Source: Bryobacterales bacterium (GTDB lineage Bacteria > Acidobacteriota > Terriglobia > Bryobacterales > Bryobacteraceae). Taken from it: a stretch of 5,977 nucleotides of DNA. This document shows, piece after piece, positions 1-4,922 of this stretch. Each line of letters opens with the position of its first letter. The stretch's first letter is position 1. Under the pieces are notes generated by a model that worked only from the letters and a program-made list of their open reading frames with translations, did no database searches and had not been told where the DNA came from. The stretch covers positions 1 to 5,977 of the forward strand of contig JAEHDI010001204.1 of NCBI GenBank assembly GCA_016880505.1. The letters run 5' to 3'. Both the position numbers and the translations under genes were made by a program.

Positions 1-1
1 G

Positions 2-1024
2 CGGGCGGACCTGCAATGGAAATCGCCGCTCGGACGGGAAGCGCGGCTGGTCAACATGACGGAACTGGGAAGGGCACTCACGGCCCTGGACGACCCGCCC
101 GTAAAGGCGCTGGTGGTCTACAACTCGAATCCCGCGGCGATCGCTCCGAACCGCAACCTCGTGATCGAGGGGCTGCGGCGGCCAGACCTGTTCACGGTTG
201 TCATCGAGCAGATGCCCACGGACACGGCGGACTATGCCGACATTCTGCTCCCCGCGACGACGTTTCTCGAACACACGGATCTATACCTCGCCTACGGCCA
301 CTATTTCCTGCAGTTAGCGCGCCCAGCGGTACCGGGGCCGGGCGAGGCGAAGTCCAATGTCGAGATCTTCCGGCTGCTCGCGGAGCGCATGGGATTTGAA
401 GACGCCTGCTTCCGCGACAGCGAGGACGAAATGATTCGCAAGCTGCTCGCAAGCGGGCATCCGTTTCTCGACGGGATCACATTGGAGCGTCTCGATCGTG
501 AGCGTTTCGTACGGCTGAACGTGTCCGCGGAAGGTGAGCCGTTTCTGCCGTTTGCGAGCGGCGGCTTCGGAACGCCGTCTAGGAAGTGCGAATTCGGCGC
601 TGAGACGCTCGACTACGTTCCGCCGGTGGAATCCCGGCTGGGTTCGGAGATGCTGCGCACGCGGTATCCGCTGGAACTGGTCTCGCCGAAGGGCGACGAC
701 AGCCTCAACTCGACGTTCGGCAACCGGCCGGACACGGATGGGCGGACCGCATCGGTCTCGATGCACGCCGCTGACGCCGTCGCACGCGGAATCGCCACCG
801 GTGACCGGGTGCGGATGTTCAACAGCCGCGGCAGTTGCGTGCTCATCGCGGCCGTGAACGATGACGTGAAGCCGGGTGTGGCTTGCGCACGGTCTGTGCG
901 TTGGGGCAAGATGGCGCGGGACGGGCAAAACGTGAACGCTCTGACTTCCGACCGCCTGACCGACCTCGGCGGCGGTCCTACATTCTACAGTTGCCTGATC
1001 GAAATCGAAAAATGCGGAGACTAA
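2..1024 (+). CDS. Molybdopterin-dependent oxidoreductase, C-terminal half (5' end outside window)
   Basis: The reading frame is open from base 2 and ends at TAA 1022-1024, giving 340 visible residues. An ATG at 56 lies inside conserved sequence and is not the true start. Visible residues ~37-49 (ALVVYNSNPAAIAP) and ~69-93 (EQMPTDTADYADILLPATT, then FLEHTD) match the core of the DMSO-reductase/formate-dehydrogenase superfamily (COG0243), where they bind the two pterin cofactors. From ~222 (YPLELVSPKGDDSLNSTFGN) to the end runs the C-terminal molybdopterin-dinucleotide-binding beta-barrel domain, with the usual ATGDRV and NALTSDRLTDLGGG segments. Family members are typically about 700 residues, so about half is missing, including any Fe-S Cys motif, Tat signal and the metal ligand. 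The substrate (formate, polysulfide, nitrate or other) therefore cannot be assigned. The stop codon overlaps the following lipoprotein gene, which implies co-transcription. The family call is firm; the reaction is unknown. Confidence 0.93.
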   Translation, partial: RADLQWKSPLGREARLVNMTELGRALTALDDPPVKALVVYNSNPAAIAPNRNLVIEGLRRPDLFTVVIEQMPTDTADYADILLPATTFLEHTDLYLAYGHYFLQLARPAVPGPGEAKSNVEIFRLLAERMGFEDACFRDSEDEMIRKLLASGHPFLDGITLERLDRERFVRLNVSAEGEPFLPFASGGFGTPSRKCEFGAETLDYVPPVESRLGSEMLRTRYPLELVSPKGDDSLNSTFGNRPDTDGRTASVSMHAADAVARGIATGDRVRMFNSRGSCVLIAAVNDDVKPGVACARSVRWGKMARDGQNVNALTSDRLTDLGGGPTFYSCLIEIEKCGD

Positions 1025-1557
1025 CCGGAAACACAACCATTTCCCTGCTTGCGCTCGCGCTCATAGCTGGCGCGCCCGGATGCAAGCGAAGCCCAAAGAG
1101 AGTCCAGGTGGAGGCGACCGAGGAAACGAGCACGTCTCTGGCGACGATGGTGCACGTCGCCGATCCGCGCGCCTCGGTGCAACTCGTCAAGGGTTTTTAT
1201 GACGTGGAACAGAACGCCTGGCGCTGGACGATGCAGAAGTTCTCAGTGACGCTTCGGCCCCCGGCTGGCTCGGCACAGAAGGGTGCAGTGCTGCGGGTCC
1301 AATTCGCGATTCCCGACCCAGTCATCGAGAAGCTGAAATCGATACGCCTCGCCGCGAACGTGGAAGGCGTGCCTCTGGAAGGACAGGAGTACACGAAGCC
1401 CGGCGAACAGGTGTACACAGCGGAAGTGCCGGCGAAGGCGCTGGGCGCCGAAGCGGTCGTCGTCGATTTCGCCCTGGATAAGGCGCTCATGCCGGGCGCA
1501 TCGGACCAGCGCGAACTCGGCGTCGTGGTCAGCACTATCGGCTTCGAAGCGAAATGA
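1012..1557 (+). CDS. Predicted lipoprotein with a beta-rich domain, unknown function
   Basis: This gene encodes 181 residues and I do not recognise a named family. I chose the ATG at 1012 because it yields a classic export signal: basic MRR, hydrophobic ISLLALALIAGA (10-21), then a lipobox-like APGC with Cys24 as the likely lipidated residue. Proline at -2 is atypical, so lipidation is probable, not certain. Extending the frame upstream would only translate the antecedent gene out of frame. Residues 25-60 look like a flexible linker. Residues 61-181 form a beta-rich domain beginning GFYDVEQNAWRW and ending RELGVVVSTIGFEAK, and similar anchors recur at the C-terminus of the next gene product. 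The start overlaps the oxidoreductase gene by 13 nt and the stop overlaps the membrane-protein start (ATGA), so translational coupling is likely. The upstream Shine-Dalgarno is poor (A-rich GAAATCGAAAA). A periplasmic or surface role beside the membrane protein is inferred. Confidence 0.8.
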   Translation: MRRLTGNTTISLLALALIAGAPGCKRSPKRVQVEATEETSTSLATMVHVADPRASVQLVKGFYDVEQNAWRWTMQKFSVTLRPPAGSAQKGAVLRVQFAIPDPVIEKLKSIRLAANVEGVPLEGQEYTKPGEQVYTAEVPAKALGAEAVVVDFALDKALMPGASDQRELGVVVSTIGFEAK

Positions 1558-3422
1558 AGCGCGCCGCGCGCGCCGCCTGGTGGGTCGTTCCGGGCTTGGT
1601 GTGCCTCGCCGTCTACTGGCCGGGCCTGAGGGCCTGGTTTCAGCAAGACGACTTCGCCTGGCTCGCGCTGAAGCTGCGCCTGGAGGAAACGGGTGACATC
1701 TGGACGGTCCTGTTCGAGCCGATGGCGCAGGGGACAATCCGTCCTCTAAGCGAGCGCGCGTTCTTTCTTGGGCTGTATTCGTTGTTCGGGCTCGACGCGC
1801 TGCCGTTTCGGATTGTGGCGTTCGCGACGCAACTCGTCAACCTAGCGCTGGCGGCGTCGATTACGAGCAGGCTGACAGCTTCGCGCACCGCGGGTTTCTG
1901 CGCGGCGCTGTTTTGGGGCGTCAGCAGCGCGGCGGCGCTGCCGATGTCGTGGAGCTCGGCCTACAACCAGATCCTTTGCGCGTTCTTCCTGCTCACGAGC
2001 TTTCATTTTCTTCTTCGCTACATCGAAACGGGCAGACGCGGTTACTGGCTCGCGCAGTGGGTGAGTTTCCTGCTGGGTTTCGGGGCTCTGGAGATCAATG
2101 TCGTCTATCCGGCACTGGCGGCGGCGTACACGCTGTTGTGCGCGCGGAAGTACTTCCGGAAGACGCTCTGGCTGTTCATTCCCTCAGTACTCTACGGGGC
2201 GGCGCACTGGTGGTTCGCAGCAAAGCCGGAGAGCGGGCTGTACGTCATGCATTTCGGACCGTCGATGGCCGAAACGCTCTGGACGTACTGGCGATGGACG
2301 CTCGGACCGGAGCGGTTGGCGATGGCGGGTTATGAGGTTCCGGCGTGGGCGGTTTCGGCGGCGACGGCAGTACTGACCGTAAGCCTGCTCGGTTTTGCGG
2401 CGTGGCAACTGCGGCGGAGGAGGTGGCTGGCTGCGTTTCTGCTTGTCTGGTTTCTCGCGGTGATCGGACCGGTTCTCCCTCTGCGCGACCATGTGTCGGT
2501 TTACTACCTGACCGTTGCCGCAGCCGGCCTGGCAATGCTCGGCGGCTGGGCGTTCGCATCGGCCTGGAGGGGTCGCGCATGGTGGAAGGCGGCTGCTACG
2601 GTGACGGCGGCGCTGTACATGGCAAGCTCGATCCCGGCGGCGCGAACGGCGGCGCAGTGGAATTACGAGCGCAGCAGAGCGGTGCGGAATCTGGTGCGAG
2701 GGCTCGAGCGGGCGCACGAGCTGCATCCTGGAAAGATCATTCTGCTGACGCGGGTGAAGAGCGATCTTTTCTGGGCTGGGATCAACCACAAGCCGTACCG
2801 GCTGCTCGGGCTTCGGGACGTGTATCTCACGCCGGGATCGGAGGCGGGAATCGAGGCGCACCCCGAGCTCGGCGAGGCCGCCGACTTCGTGCTTCCCGCG
2901 GCTCCGGCTCTTCAGGCGCTGGAGGAAGGGCGGGCGGTCGTGTACGCGGCTGACGGCGACCGTCTGAAAAACGTAACGGCGCTTTATCGCGCAGTAGCGC
3001 GCACGGGTTGGGTGGAGGCGACGCTGCCGAGGCGGCTGGATGCCGGCAGTCCACTGTTCGCGGCGCAGCTCGGACCCGAGTGGTACACCCTTGAAGGCGG
3101 CTACCGATGGATGCCGAAAAAAGCGAGCCTGCGGCTCGGCGGACCCGAGCGAACCGGTCAGAAGCTGTACGTCTCGGGTTTCTGCCCGTCGCGGCAACTG
3201 GCAGCGGGGCCGCTGAGGATGACAGTCGCGGTGGATTCGCACCGCTTTCCGCCTGTGGTGATTGACCGAGGCGACACGCCGTTTGAATTCGGCTTCCCAC
3301 TGCCGGCGGAGGTGATCGGGAAGCGGTCCATGGATGTGGCCGTCGAGGTGGAGCGGACCTTCGTGGTCCCGTCGGACGGGCGTCCGCTGGGACTGGTGTT
3401 CGGCAATTTCGCGGTGCGGTGA
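1554..3422 (+). CDS. Polytopic membrane protein, GT-C glycosyltransferase-like, with C-terminal beta domain
   Basis: This gene encodes 622 residues, starting at an ATG that overlaps the lipoprotein stop (ATGA). The N-terminal ~360 residues are hydrophobic, with about 10-12 predicted membrane segments (for example 9-27, 86-104, 138-156, 204-221, 264-284, 291-310, 315-336). Just after the first segment comes FQQDDFAW, with Asp32-Asp33. An acidic pair in the first extracytoplasmic loop is the hallmark of GT-C enzymes, such as protein O-mannosyltransferases and ArnT, which use polyprenyl-phosphate sugars. Residues ~390-500 form a soluble region of unknown type (KIILLTRVKSDLFWAGI). Residues ~508-622 form a beta-rich domain (PEWYTLEGGYRWM to SDGRPLGLVFGNFAVR) resembling the preceding lipoprotein. 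The inferred role is transfer of a sugar to a protein, lipid or glycan outside the cytoplasm; donor and acceptor are unknown. It could instead be a non-enzymatic member of the fold. No terminator hairpin is seen after the stop, which lies 4 nt from the converging gene. Confidence 0.85.
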   Translation: MKRAARAAWWVVPGLVCLAVYWPGLRAWFQQDDFAWLALKLRLEETGDIWTVLFEPMAQGTIRPLSERAFFLGLYSLFGLDALPFRIVAFATQLVNLALAASITSRLTASRTAGFCAALFWGVSSAAALPMSWSSAYNQILCAFFLLTSFHFLLRYIETGRRGYWLAQWVSFLLGFGALEINVVYPALAAAYTLLCARKYFRKTLWLFIPSVLYGAAHWWFAAKPESGLYVMHFGPSMAETLWTYWRWTLGPERLAMAGYEVPAWAVSAATAVLTVSLLGFAAWQLRRRRWLAAFLLVWFLAVIGPVLPLRDHVSVYYLTVAAAGLAMLGGWAFASAWRGRAWWKAAATVTAALYMASSIPAARTAAQWNYERSRAVRNLVRGLERAHELHPGKIILLTRVKSDLFWAGINHKPYRLLGLRDVYLTPGSEAGIEAHPELGEAADFVLPAAPALQALEEGRAVVYAADGDRLKNVTALYRAVARTGWVEATLPRRLDAGSPLFAAQLGPEWYTLEGGYRWMPKKASLRLGGPERTGQKLYVSGFCPSRQLAAGPLRMTVAVDSHRFPPVVIDRGDTPFEFGFPLPAEVIGKRSMDVAVEVERTFVVPSDGRPLGLVFGNFAVR

Positions 3423-3426
3423 AGCC

Positions 3427-3660
3427 CTACTGCACGATGCGGTCGCGACCGGAGTCGTAGTTGCGGCCGAAGGCGGCGGCGTTGAGAGCGTCGACTACGT
3501 CGCGGGAGGACAGTCCGTACTTGCGCGATACGACTTCGAGCGAGCAGTCGTCGCAGGACTCGCGGAACCCAAAGTTGTCGAGTACCGGCGCGGTCTGCGG
3601 GTAGCGCGTACGGATTTCCCGGACGGTCATGCCGGAACGGATCAGGTCGTCGAAGCGCAT
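3427..3660 (-). CDS. Small CxxC protein, DUF1858/DUF542-like helical domain
   Basis: This gene encodes 77 residues, from ATG (complement of 3658-3660) to TAG (complement of 3427-3429). A GAGGGG Shine-Dalgarno 6 nt upstream supports this start over an in-frame ATG seven codons earlier. The order MTVREIRTRYPQTAPVLDNF, then a Gly-Phe turn, then CDDC (Cys36, Cys39), then SLEVVSRKYGLSSRDVVDALN matches small helical domains of the DUF1858 type (hybrid-cluster-protein-associated 'redox disulfide' domain). It also resembles the DUF542 N-terminal domain of ScdA/RIC iron-sulfur repair proteins. In those families the cysteines are thought to act in redox or metal binding. There is no signal peptide, so it is probably cytosolic. 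The length is complete for a stand-alone domain. It is tail-to-tail with the membrane protein and head-to-head with the dehydrogenase gene. The domain resemblance is fairly good; the function is unproven. Confidence 0.8.
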   Translation of the reverse strand: MRFDDLIRSGMTVREIRTRYPQTAPVLDNFGFRESCDDCSLEVVSRKYGLSSRDVVDALNAAAFGRNYDSGRDRIVQ

Positions 3661-3666
3661 AGCAAT

Positions 3667-3672
3667 CCCCTC
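3667..3672 (-). promoter_or_regulatory. Ribosome binding site of the small CxxC gene
   Basis: On the minus strand GAGGGG lies 6 nt upstream of the ATG at 3660. It decides the start, because an upstream in-frame ATG near 3681 has no comparable purine tract at suitable spacing and would place this tract inside the coding region. Confidence 0.6.
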
Positions 3673-3703
3673 GTTCCCCATAGAGTAGCACCCACGGGAC
3701 GCG

Positions 3704-3726
3704 GCGGGTGACGTGTGGCAACCCGC
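3704..3726. repeat. Short inverted repeat in the divergent spacer (possible operator)
   Basis: GCGGGT (3704-3709) and ACCCGC (3721-3726) are perfect 6-bp inverted arms around an 11-nt centre. The element overlaps the putative -35 region and spacer of the rightward promoter and lies between two divergent genes. That is where a shared repressor or activator would bind. Six-base GC-rich arms can arise by chance, so this is only a candidate. Confidence 0.25.
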
Positions 3727-3738
3727 GTGCAGTATGAT
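3708..3738 (+). promoter_or_regulatory. Candidate sigma70-type promoter for the dehydrogenase/CoA-transferase operon
   Basis: TATGAT at 3733-3738 matches the TATAAT -10 consensus at five of six bases and stands out in GC-rich surroundings. GTGACG at 3708-3713 is a partial -35 match with a 19-nt spacer, which is longer than the ideal 17. Transcription would begin near 3745 and give a leader of about 24 nt that contains the Shine-Dalgarno. I saw no comparably good promoter facing the minus-strand gene. Confidence 0.35.
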
Positions 3739-3758
3739 TTGCTTCTTGCGGGGAGTGA

Positions 3759-3764
3759 GGGAGG
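3759..3764 (+). promoter_or_regulatory. Ribosome binding site of the alanine-dehydrogenase-family gene
   Basis: GGGAGG ends 4 nt before the ATG at 3769. This favours that ATG over a GTG at 3715 in the same frame, which would add 18 residues lacking family similarity and would start upstream of the putative promoter's -10 element. Confidence 0.65.
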
Positions 3765-3768
3765 AACG

Positions 3769-4905
3769 ATGAACATCGGCGTCCTTCGTGAGCGAGTAGG
3801 CTCCGAGCGGCGGGTCGCCCTGACGCCGCCGGTCGTCCGGCAATTGGTGGAGCACGGGAACACCGTTTGGGTTGAAGCCGGTTCCGGAGAGGGAGCGCTG
3901 ATTCGGGACGACAAGTACATTCGGGCCGGAGCGCACCTCGCCTACTCTCCGGGCGAAGTGATTCACCGCTGCGAGGTGCTGACCAAGGTTTCGATTCCGA
4001 TGCCTGAGGAACTGGCGATGGTGCCGCCGGGGACGACGCTGATGGCGTTTTATCACATGGCAGTCGCGTCGCGCCGGCTGGTCGAACGGCTGTGCGAGCG
4101 CTCGATCACGGCGATCGGCTACGAGATCATCCAGACGCCCGATGGCCGGCTGCCGGTGCTGGCTGCGGTGAGCGAAATCGCCGGCCAGATGACGCTTCCG
4201 CTGGCGATGCACTTGCTTAGGTCCAGTTCGGGCGGCCGGGGGATTCTGGTCGGTGGAAGCCCCGGAGTGCCACCGGCGCAGGTTGTGATATTGGGCGCAG
4301 GTGTGGTGGGCACATGGGCAGCACGATCCGCGGCGGCGGCGGGCGCCCGGGTGACGGTCCTCGACATAGACACGGACAAGCTGCGCCGCCTGATGGAACA
4401 CCTTCCGCAGGTGACGACCGGCCTGGCGGACCCGGATACCGTGGCGGCAATGGTGGTATCCGCTGACGTGCTGATTGGCGGGGTGCTGCTCGCGGGACGG
4501 AAAACGCCGCACGTGGTGACACGGCAGATGGTCGAGAGCATGAAGCCGGGCTCGGTCATCATCGATGTCGCGATCGACCAGGGTGGCTGCGTGGAGACAA
4601 GCCGGCCGATGACGCTCGAAGAGCCGACGTTCGTGCACCATGGCGTGGTGCATTACTGCGTGGCGAACCTCACGGCGGACATGAGCCGCAGTTGCAGCAT
4701 GGCGCTGTCGCAAGCCCTGCTGCCGCACCTCGTTCGGCTCAGTGAGTCGGGAGTGGAGCACGCGCTGCGAACGTCGCCCGAGCTCGCCAGCGGTACTTAC
4801 ACGTACGGCGGCTCCTGCGTCCGATGTTCGCTGGCTGACGTGATCGGCGTTCCGTGCCGGCCGTTGGCTGAGTTGCTCCCGGCGCCTGCGGGCGAAGGCG
4901 GATAA
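3769..4905 (+). CDS. Alanine dehydrogenase family NAD-dependent oxidoreductase, divergent
   Basis: This gene encodes 378 residues, close to the usual 360-375. The family (Ald; also the PntA transhydrogenase alpha fold) performs reversible NAD-dependent oxidative deamination of L-alanine to pyruvate and ammonia. MNIGVLRERVGSERRVALTP gives the N-terminal signature. Arg15, Lys73, His96 (FYHMAVA), Asp270 (DVAIDQGG) and Asn300 (YCVAN) fall at or next to the positions of the known pyruvate-binding and catalytic residues of characterised Ald. A Rossmann motif GAGVVG (176-181) with Asp199 at the end of the second strand fits NAD over NADP. Oddities: after Asn300 the usual PGAVP is replaced by TADMS, and the tail has Cys350, Cys353 and Cys363. 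Substrate preference may therefore differ from alanine. A strong Shine-Dalgarno precedes the start. The CoA-transferase gene follows after 17 nt, very likely in the same operon. I leave the symbol blank because of the divergence. Confidence 0.88.
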   Translation: MNIGVLRERVGSERRVALTPPVVRQLVEHGNTVWVEAGSGEGALIRDDKYIRAGAHLAYSPGEVIHRCEVLTKVSIPMPEELAMVPPGTTLMAFYHMAVASRRLVERLCERSITAIGYEIIQTPDGRLPVLAAVSEIAGQMTLPLAMHLLRSSSGGRGILVGGSPGVPPAQVVILGAGVVGTWAARSAAAAGARVTVLDIDTDKLRRLMEHLPQVTTGLADPDTVAAMVVSADVLIGGVLLAGRKTPHVVTRQMVESMKPGSVIIDVAIDQGGCVETSRPMTLEEPTFVHHGVVHYCVANLTADMSRSCSMALSQALLPHLVRLSESGVEHALRTSPELASGTYTYGGSCVRCSLADVIGVPCRPLAELLPAPAGEGG

Positions 4906-4909
4906 GGAG
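4906..4909 (+). promoter_or_regulatory. Ribosome binding site of the CoA-transferase gene
   Basis: GGAG directly follows the dehydrogenase stop codon and lies 13 nt before the ATG at 4923, which is rather far. A second in-frame ATG at 4932 is farther still. Family resemblance (a Trp near residue 3, then a Tyr) favours 4923. Confidence 0.4.
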
Positions 4910-4922
4910 ATCCAGACAACAT

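Noticed and set aside
883..1011. Upstream extension of the lipoprotein frame to an earlier start
   Set aside because: It would add 43 Arg-rich residues overlapping the oxidoreductase C-terminus and bury the lipoprotein signal peptide.
314..1036. Minus-strand open frame of 240 codons opposite the molybdopterin enzyme
   Set aside because: No recognisable domain; the opposite strand has clear family motifs throughout.
2184..3242. Minus-strand open frame of 352 codons opposite the membrane-protein gene
   Set aside because: The translation is very rich in Arg, Pro and Ser with no motif, as expected for antisense of a GC-rich gene; the plus strand encodes a coherent membrane protein.
3440..3451. 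Perfect 12-bp palindrome CGGTCGCGACCG
   Set aside because: It lies within the 3' end of the CxxC gene, has no T-tract and no loop, and GC-rich palindromes of this size arise by chance; not convincing as a terminator or binding site.
3715..3768. GTG start 18 codons upstream for the dehydrogenase
   Set aside because: The Ald family begins at MNIGVLRE, and a good Shine-Dalgarno sits just before 3769; the extra residues lack family similarity.
3427..4761. Long minus-strand open frame (444 codons) across the dehydrogenase gene
   Set aside because: Only its last 77 codons look like a real protein (small CxxC protein, with its own Shine-Dalgarno). The rest is Arg/His/Pro-rich shadow of the plus-strand dehydrogenase.
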